Shown here piece by piece: positions 34,524 through 44,457 of a stretch of DNA of 64,000 bases. The stretch's first letter is position 1, and the number at the start of each line of letters is the position of its first letter. This stretch comes from Burkholderia sp. 8Y (GTDB lineage Bacteria; Pseudomonadota; Gammaproteobacteria; Burkholderiales; Burkholderiaceae): positions 592,057 to 656,056 of the forward strand of contig NZ_LR733520.1 of NCBI RefSeq assembly GCF_902506145.1, given 5' to 3'. The notes beneath the pieces were generated by a model. The model saw only the letters and a program-made list of their open reading frames with translations. It ran no database searches and was not told the origin of the DNA. The position numbers were made by a program, and so were the translations under genes.

Positions 34524-35894
34524 CTACAACTGCGAAAGCAATACGAGCGAGAAGGCCGCGATGATCCACATCGCCGGCTTGATTTCCTTCGCGCGCCCGG
34601 TCGCGGACTTGAGCACGACGAACGCGAGAAAGCCATACGCGACGCCGTCGGTGATCGAGTAGGTCAGCGGAATCAGGATCATCGCGAGGAACGCGGGAAT
34701 GGCCTCGTCGAAGCGATGCCATTCGATCTGCGTGATCGCTTCCATCATGAACACGCCGACGAGCACGAGCGCGGGCGCCGTGGCGATCGCCGGAACGAGC
34801 GACAGAAGCGGCGAGAGAAAGAGGAACGGCAGGAAGCACAGACCCGCCACCACGGCGACGAGCCCCGTGCGCCCGCCCGCCGAAATGCCCGCCGCCGATT
34901 CGATATACGCGTTCGCCGGACTTGTGCCGAGCGGCGCGGAAACGAGCGCGGAGAACGCGTCCACCATCATCGACTGGCGGATGTTGCGCGGGTTGCCGTT
35001 CTCGTCGAAGAGCTTGCCGGCTTCCGAAATTGCCATGAAGGTGGAGAGCGCGTCGAAGAACGACGTGAAGAGCATCACGAAGATGAACGGCCAGTAGACC
35101 ACCTTCAGCGCGCCGGTCAGGTCCAGTTTCCCGATGCCCGAAAAGTCCGGCGCGGCGAAGAGGCCGTTCCAGTTGACGAGCGTTTTCGTGGCGATGGCGG
35201 CGGGCCAGTACGCGCTGCCGTCGCCCCACACGCGGCCGATGGGAATGGCGATGATCGTCGTGAACACGATGCCGAGCATCAGCGCGCCGGTGACTTTGCG
35301 CGCGACGAGAATCGTGGTCACGGCGAGGCCGATGAGAAACGTGATGACGACCGGATTGAGCGAGGCCGAATGCACGATCGTCACCGGATCGCCGACGACG
35401 AACTTCGCGTTCACGAGTCCGATCAGGCTGATGAACAAGCCGATGCCGCACGACACCGCGTGCCGCAGATTCGCGGGAATCGCATCCACGACGAGCTTGC
35501 GAGCGTTGAAGACGGCGAGCACCGTGAAGATCACGCCGGCCCAGAACACGCAGCCGAGCGCGGTTTGCCACGGCATCTTGCCGCCGTGGACCATCACGAA
35601 GGCGAAGAGCGCGTTCATGCCCATGCCGGGCGCGACGAGCACGGGATTGCGCGCGTAGAGGCCCATCGCGCAGCTGCCGAGAAAGCTGACGATGACGGTC
35701 GCCGTGAGCGCCGCCGGAAACGGCACGCCGGCCTGCGAGAGAATGCCCGGATTGACGACGATAATGTACATCGCCGTGAGAAAGGTCGTGATGCCAGCGA
35801 CGATTTCCGTCTTCGTGCGCGAGCCCGCCGCGCGAATGCCGAAGAACCGTTCGAGGGTCGTGGTGTCGCGTTGAGTTGTTGCCGTGGTGTCCAT
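34524..35894 (-). CDS. NCS2-family purine permease (guanine/hypoxanthine/adenine type)
   Basis: An inner-membrane proton symporter for purine bases. 456 residues with about 12-14 hydrophobic helices. Family marks: the N-terminal LERFFGIRAAGSRTKTEIVAGITTFLTAMY typical of the AzgA/PbuG subgroup, VLVAPGMGMNALFAF (about 90) and SAAGISAGGRTGLVAVVAG (about 325). AzgA-like members prefer adenine, guanine or hypoxanthine over xanthine or urate. It lies 28 bp after the deaminase gene and 28 bp before guaD in the same operon, so it most probably imports the bases these enzymes use. Confidence 0.9.
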   Translation of the reverse strand: MDTTATTQRDTTTLERFFGIRAAGSRTKTEIVAGITTFLTAMYIIVVNPGILSQAGVPFPAALTATVIVSFLGSCAMGLYARNPVLVAPGMGMNALFAFVMVHGGKMPWQTALGCVFWAGVIFTVLAVFNARKLVVDAIPANLRHAVSCGIGLFISLIGLVNAKFVVGDPVTIVHSASLNPVVITFLIGLAVTTILVARKVTGALMLGIVFTTIIAIPIGRVWGDGSAYWPAAIATKTLVNWNGLFAAPDFSGIGKLDLTGALKVVYWPFIFVMLFTSFFDALSTFMAISEAGKLFDENGNPRNIRQSMMVDAFSALVSAPLGTSPANAYIESAAGISAGGRTGLVAVVAGLCFLPFLFLSPLLSLVPAIATAPALVLVGVFMMEAITQIEWHRFDEAIPAFLAMILIPLTYSITDGVAYGFLAFVVLKSATGRAKEIKPAMWIIAAFSLVLLSQL

Positions 35895-35927
35895 CTTTAT
35901 TGCGTTCAGTACGGTTAGTGCTTGGAT

Positions 35928-36995
<1,068 letters not shown>

Positions 36996-38012
36996 TCAAG
37001 CGGTCTGTTGCGACGACGCGGAGAGCTCGGCACGCGCTTCCACCGCCTGCAGCAGCTGGGCGGCCGCTGCGACGGCGATCACTTCCGGCGCTTTATCGAC
37101 GATGCCGTCGATGCCGATCGGACACACCATTCTCGCGATGCGCGCGGGGTCGATGCCGCGCGCCGCGAGCCGGTGTTCGAACTGCCGGCGCTTCGTGTGG
37201 GAGCCGATCATGCCGAAGAACGCGAAGTCGCCGCGCGCGAGAATGCGCTCGGCGAGCACGAGATCCACCGCATGGTTGTGCGTCATGACGATGAAATACG
37301 TGCCCGCCGGCGCGTGGTCGACGGCTTCGTCGGGTGCGTCGTTCGGCTCGATCGTCACGTTGTCCGGCACGAACTGCGCGGCCGGAAAAGCGGCGTCGCG
37401 CTCGTCGACCCATCGCACGTGACAGGGCAGCGTAGCGAGCACGCGCACGAGCGCGGCGCCCACGTGACCCGCCCCGAACAGGACGACCTGGAAGTCGCGC
37501 GGCGCGATGGTTTCGGTGAGCAGCGCGCCGCTCTCGTCGAAGCCCGCGCCGTCCCACAACAGGCAGTCGGCGGTGTCGGCGCCCGGCTCGGGATCGGACA
37601 GCATCACGGCGTCGGGCATCGGCGCGAACGAAACGCTGCGCACCGTCGACAGCCCGGCCGCCGTGCGTTTGGCGAGCGAAGTGACCCAGTTCAGGTCCGA
37701 TACGTCGAGCCGCTCGAACGCGAGCACGACCGCGCCGCCGCAGCACTGGCCGAGGCTCGGGCCGAGCGCGAAACGCTCGAGCCGCCTCATGCGCGGGCTG
37801 CGCATGCCGTCCTTCAGCACTTGCCGGGCGGTTTCGATCGCCTTCCATTCGAGATGGCCGCCGCCGATGGTGTAGCGGGCGTCCTCGCGCGTGACGATCA
37901 TCTTCGTGCCCGGCTCGCGCGGCGCGGAGCCTTCGACACGCGCGACCGTCACGAGCACGACGGCGTCGCCGTGCGCGAGCAGGTGTTGCAGGTCGTGCAG
38001 CCAAACTTGCAT
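36996..38012 (-). CDS. xdhC: Xanthine dehydrogenase accessory protein XdhC
   Basis: XdhC binds molybdenum cofactor, helps sulfurate it and inserts it into XdhB. 338 residues: N-terminal XdhC_CoxI domain with GSAPREPGTKMIVTR, IGGGHLEWKAIETA (about 48-61) and the conserved cysteine pair in LGQCCGGAVVLAFE (about 87-100), then a Rossmann-like C-terminal domain (VVLFGAGHVGAALVR, about 190) . It lies 45 bp after xdhB in the usual xdhA-xdhB-xdhC order. Confidence 0.94.
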   Translation of the reverse strand: MQVWLHDLQHLLAHGDAVVLVTVARVEGSAPREPGTKMIVTREDARYTIGGGHLEWKAIETARQVLKDGMRSPRMRRLERFALGPSLGQCCGGAVVLAFERLDVSDLNWVTSLAKRTAAGLSTVRSVSFAPMPDAVMLSDPEPGADTADCLLWDGAGFDESGALLTETIAPRDFQVVLFGAGHVGAALVRVLATLPCHVRWVDERDAAFPAAQFVPDNVTIEPNDAPDEAVDHAPAGTYFIVMTHNHAVDLVLAERILARGDFAFFGMIGSHTKRRQFEHRLAARGIDPARIARMVCPIGIDGIVDKAPEVIAVAAAAQLLQAVEARAELSASSQQTA

Positions 38013-38057
38013 GGATGAGGCTCCGGGAGAGGATCGGGATTTGCGTCGTCGCAGGCG

Positions 38058-40427
38058 CTAGTTTACCGGGGCGGCGGCGTCGGCCTCCGCGCAGACAAAG
38101 GCGAGCGCGTCGAGAATCGCTTCGGGCGTGGCGGGCGCGCGCAGTTTGGGCGCGTCCGGCGCGTCGGGCGCAGCGCCCGCGATGGCCGCGCGAATGGCGA
38201 GCAGCACCGAGAACGCCAGCAACAGCGGCGGCTCGCCGACCGCTTTCGAGCGGAAGACGGTCGGCTCGGCGTTGTCGTTGCCCGCGCCGCGAAAGAGCGC
38301 GACGTTAAACGCGGCGGGCGTGTCGTTGACGGCGGGAATCTTGTACGTGGAAGGCGCGTGCGTCATCAGCCGCCCGTCGCGGTTCCACCACAGTTCCTCG
38401 GTCGTGAGCCAGCCCATGCCCTGTATGAAGCCGCCTTCCACCTGCCCGATATCGATGGCCGGATTGATCGAACGCCCCGCGTCGTGCAGCAGGTCCGCGC
38501 GCAGCGGCTTCCATTCGCCGGTCAGCGTATCGACGACGACTTCGGACACCGCCGCGCCATACGCGAAGTAGTAGAACGGATGGCCGGTCAGCGTCTTCGC
38601 GTCCCAGTGGACCTTGGGCGTCGCGTAGAAGCCGTCGGACCACAACTGCACGCGCGCCAGATACGCCGCCGCGACGAGTTGATCGAAGGGCATCTGCCCG
38701 CCGTTCGCCTCCACGACGCCGCCGTGAAAGCGCACGTCCGCGCTCGCGCCGCCGAGCTGCTTCGCGGCGAGTTCCGCGAGACGCTCGCGAATGGTCAACG
38801 CCGCCGCTTCCGCCGCCTTGCCGTTCAGATCGCTTCCGGTCGATGCCGCCGTCGCCGACGTATTCGCGACCTTCGATGTATCGGTGGCCGTCACCCGCAC
38901 GCGCGCGAGTCCGATGCCGAGCACGCTCGCCACCACTTGCGCGACCTTCGTATTGAGCCCCTGGCCCATTTCGGTGCCGCCGTGATTGACGAGCACCGAG
39001 CCGTCCTTGTAGACGTGCACGAGCGCGCCGGCCTGATTCAGAAACGGCACGTTGAAGGAGATGCCGAACTTGACCGGCGTGAACGCGATGCCGCGCTTGA
39101 GCACATCGTTGGTCGCGTTGAACGCGGCGATCGCTTCGCGGCGTGCGTGGTAGCCGCTGGAGGCGATCAATTCGTCGGTGAGCGGCGCGAGCACGTTGTC
39201 CGCGACCGTCTGGCCGTACGGCGTCACGTTGCGCTCGTCGATGCCGTAATAGTTCGCGCGCCGCACGTCCAGCGGATCGCGCTTCAGCCGATGCGCGATT
39301 TCATCGAGCATCACTTCCATCACGAGCGCGCCTTGCGGGCCGCCGAAGCCGCGAAACGCCGTGTTCGACTGCGTGTTGGTCTTGCAGCAGAACGCGCGGA
39401 TATCGACATCGCTTAAGTAATAGGCGTTGTCGAAGTGGCACACGGCGCGCGTCGCGACCGCGCCCGACAGGTCCGCCGAATAGCCCGCCCGCAGCGCGAT
39501 CTCGACGCGCGCCCCGACGATGCGGCCGTCGTCGTCGAAGCCTGCTTCGTATTCGTAGACCGCGTCGTGGCGCTTGCCGGTAATCATGAAGTCGTCGTCG
39601 CGATCGGCGCGCAGCTTCACGGGGCGCTTGAGCACGTGCGCCGCGAGCGCCGCGACGCACGCGAAGACCGCCGATTGCGATTCCTTGCCGCCGAAGCCGC
39701 CGCCCATGCGCCGGCATTCGCAGACGACCGCGTGCGTCGGCCAGTCGAGCATGTGCGCGACGACCTGCTGCATCTCGCTCGGATGCTGCGTCGAGCTGTA
39801 GACGAGCATGCCGTCCGATTCCTTCGGCACCGCGTAGGCCACCTGGCCTTCGAGATAGAACTGCTCCTGCCCGCCGACCTCGAATTCCCCGGCGAGGCGA
39901 TGCTTCGCGCCCGCGATGCGCGCGTCCGGATCGCCGCGTTTCAGATGCAGCGGCGGCAGCACGAACTGCTTGCGCGCCTTCGCTTCGCGCGGCGTGAGCA
40001 CGGCTTCGAGCGGCTCGTAGCGCACGACATCGTCGCTTTTGGCGAGCGCGGCGGCGCGGCGCGCCAGATCGTGCGTCTCGGCGATGACCGCGAACACCGG
40101 CTGCCCGAGATACTGCACTTCGTCGGCGGCGAGGATCGGGTCGTCGTGCAGCACGGGGCCGCAGTTGTTTTCGCCGCGAATGTCAGCGGCGGTCAGCACC
40201 GCGATGACGCCGGGCGCGGCGCGCACGGTATCGAGATTCATCGAGACGATGCGTGCATGTGCATGGCGCGACAGCCCGAGCGCCGCGTGCAGCGTGCCGC
40301 GCAGCTCGCGGATGTCGTCGGTATAGACGGCTTCGCCGCTCACGTGCAGTGCCGCCGATTCGTGCGGCAGCGCGGCGCCGGCGGCATCGGCGGCATCGAG
40401 TGCAATCGGTTCGCTGGCCTTGTTCAT
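38058..40427 (-). CDS. xdhB: Xanthine dehydrogenase, molybdenum-binding large subunit
   Basis: Carries the molybdopterin centre that oxidises hypoxanthine and xanthine to urate. 789 residues, as for bacterial XdhB. Visible elements: the Ald_Xan_dh_C1-like domain (SGEAVYTDDIRELRGTLHAA, about 30-50), MGGGFGGKESQ (about 245, cofactor binding), FRGFGGPQGALVMEV (about 350), TEMGQGLNTKVAQVVA (about 495), QVEGGFIQGMGWLTTEELWW, and the catalytic Glu in KAVGEPPLLLAFSV (about 735). The start overlaps the xdhA stop by 4 bp (ATGA), so the subunits are co-translated. Confidence 0.95.
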   Translation of the reverse strand: MNKASEPIALDAADAAGAALPHESAALHVSGEAVYTDDIRELRGTLHAALGLSRHAHARIVSMNLDTVRAAPGVIAVLTAADIRGENNCGPVLHDDPILAADEVQYLGQPVFAVIAETHDLARRAAALAKSDDVVRYEPLEAVLTPREAKARKQFVLPPLHLKRGDPDARIAGAKHRLAGEFEVGGQEQFYLEGQVAYAVPKESDGMLVYSSTQHPSEMQQVVAHMLDWPTHAVVCECRRMGGGFGGKESQSAVFACVAALAAHVLKRPVKLRADRDDDFMITGKRHDAVYEYEAGFDDDGRIVGARVEIALRAGYSADLSGAVATRAVCHFDNAYYLSDVDIRAFCCKTNTQSNTAFRGFGGPQGALVMEVMLDEIAHRLKRDPLDVRRANYYGIDERNVTPYGQTVADNVLAPLTDELIASSGYHARREAIAAFNATNDVLKRGIAFTPVKFGISFNVPFLNQAGALVHVYKDGSVLVNHGGTEMGQGLNTKVAQVVASVLGIGLARVRVTATDTSKVANTSATAASTGSDLNGKAAEAAALTIRERLAELAAKQLGGASADVRFHGGVVEANGGQMPFDQLVAAAYLARVQLWSDGFYATPKVHWDAKTLTGHPFYYFAYGAAVSEVVVDTLTGEWKPLRADLLHDAGRSINPAIDIGQVEGGFIQGMGWLTTEELWWNRDGRLMTHAPSTYKIPAVNDTPAAFNVALFRGAGNDNAEPTVFRSKAVGEPPLLLAFSVLLAIRAAIAGAAPDAPDAPKLRAPATPEAILDALAFVCAEADAAAPVN

Positions 40428-41950
40428 GGCTGCTCCTCGGAGATCGACGCATGCGCCGCATACGCGAACGCGTTCACCTGGGCGAGCGCGAGCGGCGCGT
40501 CTGCGCGCGTCTCGAGATGGAAACGCCGCAGCAGGTTGCGCGCCACGTTCGCCCGGTACGCGCTCGACGCGCGCATGTCGGTGAGCGGCTGAAAGTCGGC
40601 GTCGAGCGCGTTCATGGCCGCGCGCACGGTGTCATCCGTCCATTCGGAGCCGATGAGAGCCGCTTCCGTGTGGCTCGCGCGCTTGGGCGTCGCCGCCATG
40701 CCGCCGAACGCAATGCGCGCGCTCGTCACGCGATGCGTGTCGTCCAGCCGGATCGCGAAGGCGGCGCAGACGGCGGAGATGTCCTGATCGTAACGCTTCG
40801 CGACCTTGTAGGTCCGGAACCGCAGGTCCGCGCCCGGGCGCGGCACGCGAATAGCCGCGACGAATTCGCCCGCTTCCAGCGCGGTCTTCTGATAAGCGAG
40901 ATAGAAGGCGTCGAGCGGCATCGTGCGGGTCTGGCCGCCGTGTTGCAGCACGAGTTCCGCGTTCAGCGCGATGAGCGCGGGCATGGAATCGCCGATCGGC
41001 GAACCGTTCGCGATGTTGCCGCCAAGCGTGCCCGCGTTGCGGATCGGGCGCGACGCGAAACGCGTCCATAGTTCGGCGAATTCGGGGTAATCGGCGGTGA
41101 GCGCGGCGTACGCATCTTCCAGCGATGCCGCCGCGCCGATCGTCACCGTCTGCGCGTCGCGCTCGATGCGCTTCAGTTCCTCGACATTGCCGATGAACAG
41201 GATGTCGCCGAGATCGCGAAACTGCTTGGTGATCCACAGACCGATGTCCGTGCTGCCCGCGAGCAGCCGCGCGTTCGGGTTCGCTGCCCGCAGGCGCGCG
41301 AATTCGGCGCGCGTGACGGGCGCATGAAAGGCCGGCGTGCCGAAGGCTTCGCCGCGCGCGTCCGGTGCGCGGTACTCGAAAGTCTGCGCGCGGCGCAGGC
41401 GGCCAAGCGTCTCGCGGATCGCATCGCGGTCGAAAGCCGGCGGCGGATAGTCGAACATGCGCTCCGCGGCGTCGACGATTGGCCGATAGCCCGTGCAGCG
41501 GCACAGGTTGCCGGAAATGGCAGCGGCGATTTCATCGCGGGAAGGCGGCCCGGCAACGCGCGGATGCGCGTGATACAGCGCCCACAGCGACATGACGAAG
41601 CCCGGCGTGCAAAAGCCGCATTGCGAGCCGTGGCAATCGACGAGCGCCTGTTGCACCGGATGCAGCGCGCCGTCTGCGCCCCGCAGGTCTTCGACGGTGA
41701 AAAGCGCGCGTGAATCGAGCGTCGGCAGAAGCTGGATGCACGCGTTGACGGCTTTCAGCGCGAGTTCGCCGGCTGAATCGAGTTCGCCGACGACGACGGT
41801 GCAGGCGCCGCAGTCGCCTTCGGCGCAGCCTTCTTTCGTGCCGGTGCAGTCGTTCGCGCGCAGATGCTGAAGCACCGTGCGGGTGGCGGGCGCGTCGCCG
41901 ATTTCGCGGACGGCGCCGTGGTGCAGGAAGCGGATGGTGTGCGTTGTCAT
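40424..41950 (-). CDS. xdhA: Xanthine dehydrogenase, FeS/FAD small subunit
   Basis: Passes electrons from the molybdenum centre to NAD. 508 residues: plant-type 2Fe-2S domain with CTGTKEGCAEGDCGACTVV (about 34-52) and a fourth Cys further on; the second 2Fe-2S domain with CGFCTPGFVMSLWAL and NLCRCTGYRPIVDA (about 115-160); FAD-binding domain with LLAGSTDIGLWITKQ (about 234) and NAGTLGGNIANGSPIGDSMP (about 305-324); and the CO_deh_flav_C tail. It is the first gene of the six-gene purine operon. Two palindromes at 42006-42018 and 42079-42100 lie upstream. Confidence 0.95.
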   Translation of the reverse strand: MTTHTIRFLHHGAVREIGDAPATRTVLQHLRANDCTGTKEGCAEGDCGACTVVVGELDSAGELALKAVNACIQLLPTLDSRALFTVEDLRGADGALHPVQQALVDCHGSQCGFCTPGFVMSLWALYHAHPRVAGPPSRDEIAAAISGNLCRCTGYRPIVDAAERMFDYPPPAFDRDAIRETLGRLRRAQTFEYRAPDARGEAFGTPAFHAPVTRAEFARLRAANPNARLLAGSTDIGLWITKQFRDLGDILFIGNVEELKRIERDAQTVTIGAAASLEDAYAALTADYPEFAELWTRFASRPIRNAGTLGGNIANGSPIGDSMPALIALNAELVLQHGGQTRTMPLDAFYLAYQKTALEAGEFVAAIRVPRPGADLRFRTYKVAKRYDQDISAVCAAFAIRLDDTHRVTSARIAFGGMAATPKRASHTEAALIGSEWTDDTVRAAMNALDADFQPLTDMRASSAYRANVARNLLRRFHLETRADAPLALAQVNAFAYAAHASISEEQP

Positions 41951-42005
41951 GAGCCGGGCAGGGACATTGCGGACCAGGCGCGCGTTACGCGGTGTCCGCC
42001 TGCAT

Positions 42006-42018
42006 CCCGAAAATCGGG
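42006..42018. promoter_or_regulatory. Palindrome CCCGAAAATCGGG upstream of xdhA
   Basis: A near-perfect inverted repeat (CCCGA/TCGGG around a short AT centre) 56 bp before the xdhA ATG. It shares the CCCGAAAAT half-site with the element at 42079-42100, as expected for binding by one dimeric regulator at two sites. No regulator gene is adjacent. Confidence 0.4.
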
Positions 42019-42078
42019 CATGTTACGCGGACTGCGCGCACGTAGATCGCCATCCAGCCTCGACCATAGCACCGCAAT

Positions 42079-42100
42079 ATCCCAAAATTATTTTCGGGAT
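42079..42100. promoter_or_regulatory. 22-bp near-perfect palindrome upstream of xdhA
   Basis: ATCCCAAAAT and TTTTCGGGAT face each other with one mismatched pair (A opposite the G of the other half). It lies 129 bp ahead of xdhA and 94 bp downstream of the dsbB stop. It could be an operator for the purine operon; as RNA it would form a weak hairpin without a T-run, so a terminator is less likely. Confidence 0.4.
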
Positions 42101-42193
42101 CGTATTCAGATTATGCGGAAGCGGTAATGCGGGGAAGGGAAATGCGAGAGAAAGCTAACACGCGCGGGCCGTGAATGCCCGCGCCGAAGGCAG

Positions 42194-42739
42194 TTAAAGC
42201 GCCGCCGCGCGCGTTTTGCGCCGCGACCGAATGCTGAACGCGACCAGCAGGAAAATGATCGCGAAGGCGACCAGCGACCACTGCGGCAGCGAGAGCCCGA
42301 AAATGGGCGGATAAGCCGTTTCGCACAGCCCCGCGACCTTGAAGACCTGCGGCAGCCAGCGCGCGGGCGGCAGGCTGTCCACAACCGGCTGCAATGCGTC
42401 GAAGCCGCAACTGAAACCGGGATTCGCCTGAATGTAGACGTGCCGCACGGCGGTGGCGAGGCCGCCGAGCGCCGCGAGCGCGACGAGCGTCTCCAGCAGC
42501 GCGACGCCGCGCCAGCCGTTGAAGCCCGCGCCGAGAAACGCGAACACGGCGATCAGCACGAAGAAATAGCGTTGGATGATGCAGAGCGGACACGGGTCTT
42601 CGCCGTGGAAAAACTGCAGATAGAGCGCCCCGGCGACGAGCGCGAGACACACGAGACCCAGCAGCGTCAGCAGCCGCCGCTCGCGGCGCAGCGCGCGGTC
42701 GTCCTCGTGCATCGTGAAGTGATGTAGATGGTTGTTCAT
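42194..42739 (-). CDS. dsbB: Disulfide bond formation protein DsbB
   Basis: An inner-membrane quinone reductase that reoxidises periplasmic DsbA. 181 residues from ATG 42739 with four transmembrane helices. The first redox pair is CPLC (Cys50, Cys53) in the first periplasmic loop, followed by the conserved QRYFF; the second pair is Cys in NPGFSCGFD and Cys in [11 protein letters not shown] in the second loop. The exact start is uncertain (ATG 42712 is an alternative that drops NNHLHHFT), because neither has a clear ribosome-binding site. Confidence 0.92.
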   Translation of the reverse strand: MNNHLHHFTMHEDDRALRRERRLLTLLGLVCLALVAGALYLQFFHGEDPCPLCIIQRYFFVLIAVFAFLGAGFNGWRGVALLETLVALAALGGLATAVRHVYIQANPGFSCGFDALQPVVDSLPPARWLPQVFKVAGLCETAYPPIFGLSLPQWSLVAFAIIFLLVAFSIRSRRKTRAAAL

Positions 42740-42851
42740 TATTTCGCAACGATTCGAGAAGGAAGCACCTGACCGGGCGGGCATCGCGCAGGAATTCTAG
42801 CGCGATCGCCCGGCGGGAAAAACAGCCGCGTTTTCTGGACGATGCGGCGCT

Positions 42852-44231
42852 TCAGCGCGTCGTCTCCAGCACGGCTTCGACCGCGCGGCCGATGGACAGC
42901 AGCGTGTCGTCGGCATTCGGCGCGCCCGCGAGCATCAGCCCGACCGGCGCCTCGCCGCGCCGATGACACGGCAGCGACAGCGCGCAGGCATCGAGAAAAT
43001 TGAAGGTGGTCGGGTTGCGCAGCACGAGCGCGTTGGTGCGCGCGAAGTGATCGTCGTCGCTCTGAAGCTCGGCTAAGCGCGGCGGCAGCAGAGGCACCGT
43101 CGGGCAAAGAATCGCGTCGAAGCGTTGCCAGAGCGTCGTGCGCGCGGCGTCGATCATCGCGGCGCGGGCCTCGCACAGTTCGATGTAATCCGCCGCGCTC
43201 GCGGTTTCGGCGCGCATCAGACGCGCGAGCACACGCGGATCGTATTCGGCGGCGTGCTCGGCCATCAGCTTGCGATGCCACGCATACGCTTCGATCGACA
43301 CCAGCCCGAAACGGTTGATTTCCGGCAGACGGTCGAGCGGCGCGAAGCGCACGTCCTCGACGAGCGCGCCCGCCGCCGCGAGATGATCGACCGCCGCCTG
43401 CACGGCTTGCGCGACGGGCGCTTCCACGCCGTCCGTCACGTAATTCGTGAGCACGCCGAGGCGCACGCCGTCGAGCGGGCGCGTGGCGGGCACGTCCGGC
43501 TCGCGCCCCGCGAAAATGCGGTCGACGAGCGCGCAACATGCGACCGTTGTGCCGATCGGCCCGAATGAATCGAGCGTCTTGGAAAGCGGCACGCCGCCTT
43601 GTTTCGGAATGCGGCTCGCGGTCGGCTTGAAGCCGGTGAGGCCGCAGAACGCAGCGGGAATGCGCAGCGACCCGCCCGTATCGGTGCCGAGCGCGACGGC
43701 GGCCATGCCGTCGGCCACCGACGCCGCCGCGCCCGACGACGATCCGCCTGCAATGCGCGCGTCGTCCGGCACACTCGCGCGGTACGGCGAGCGCGGCGTG
43801 CCGTAGTGCGGATTGAGGCCGAGGCCCGAAAACGCGAACTCGCTCATGTTCGTGCGCCCGACGATCACCGCGCCCGCGCGGCGCAGGCGCGCGACGGTGA
43901 CGGCGTCGGCTCGGGCGGGGGCCGCATTCGCCAGCACGCGCGATCCGGCGCGCGTCACCTGGCCTTCGACATCGAACAGATCTTTCACCGACACCGGAAT
44001 GCCGGCGAGCGGCGAGAGCACCGTGCCCGCGCGGCGCAGCGCGTCGTGGGCGTCGGCGGCGGCGCGGGCGTGTTCCGCATCGACCTGAAGGAAAACGGTC
44101 GCGCCTTGTCCGTTGGGATCGGCGATACGTTCCAGCGCGGTCTCGACGAGCGCGCGGCTCGTCGTGCGGCCGCACTTCAATTCGGCGGCGAGGAGGGCTA
44201 GCGGGGCGAACTGCGGCGAAGTGGTTGGCAT
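42852..44231 (-). CDS. Amidase-signature family enzyme
   Basis: 459 residues from ATG 44231 (MPTTSPQFAPLALLAAELK); the frame is open further upstream but the added part looks non-coding. The Ser-cisSer-Lys triad is present: Lys in IPVSVKDLFDVEG (about 82), cis-Ser and Ser in GGSSSGAAASVADGMAAVAL and GTDTGGSLRIPAAFCG (about 158-195). The enzyme hydrolyses or transfers amides; the substrate is unknown. It is not GatA, as no gatB/gatC lies near and the C-terminal region differs. It sits alone between dsbB and hemN, convergent with neither. Confidence 0.85.
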   Translation of the reverse strand: MPTTSPQFAPLALLAAELKCGRTTSRALVETALERIADPNGQGATVFLQVDAEHARAAADAHDALRRAGTVLSPLAGIPVSVKDLFDVEGQVTRAGSRVLANAAPARADAVTVARLRRAGAVIVGRTNMSEFAFSGLGLNPHYGTPRSPYRASVPDDARIAGGSSSGAAASVADGMAAVALGTDTGGSLRIPAAFCGLTGFKPTASRIPKQGGVPLSKTLDSFGPIGTTVACCALVDRIFAGREPDVPATRPLDGVRLGVLTNYVTDGVEAPVAQAVQAAVDHLAAAGALVEDVRFAPLDRLPEINRFGLVSIEAYAWHRKLMAEHAAEYDPRVLARLMRAETASAADYIELCEARAAMIDAARTTLWQRFDAILCPTVPLLPPRLAELQSDDDHFARTNALVLRNPTTFNFLDACALSLPCHRRGEAPVGLMLAGAPNADDTLLSIGRAVEAVLETTR

Positions 44232-44457
44232 GGCATCGAGCAGTGGCGTTGCCGGCGGCGGCGCAGGCGAAGCGTGCGGCGGGCTTCGTTCAACGCGTGC
44301 CGGCGGCGGTCCGATGCGGGCGGTAGCGCGGCGCATCGCGGTGAAGGGGCGGGCGGTCGTGGCGGACTGAAGCCGGACGCCCAGGGTGGCTGTCATTCTA
44401 AGCCAGCCCAGTAAGAAATACGCGGCCACCGCGTGGCCGCCGCGATGAATCGTGCGC

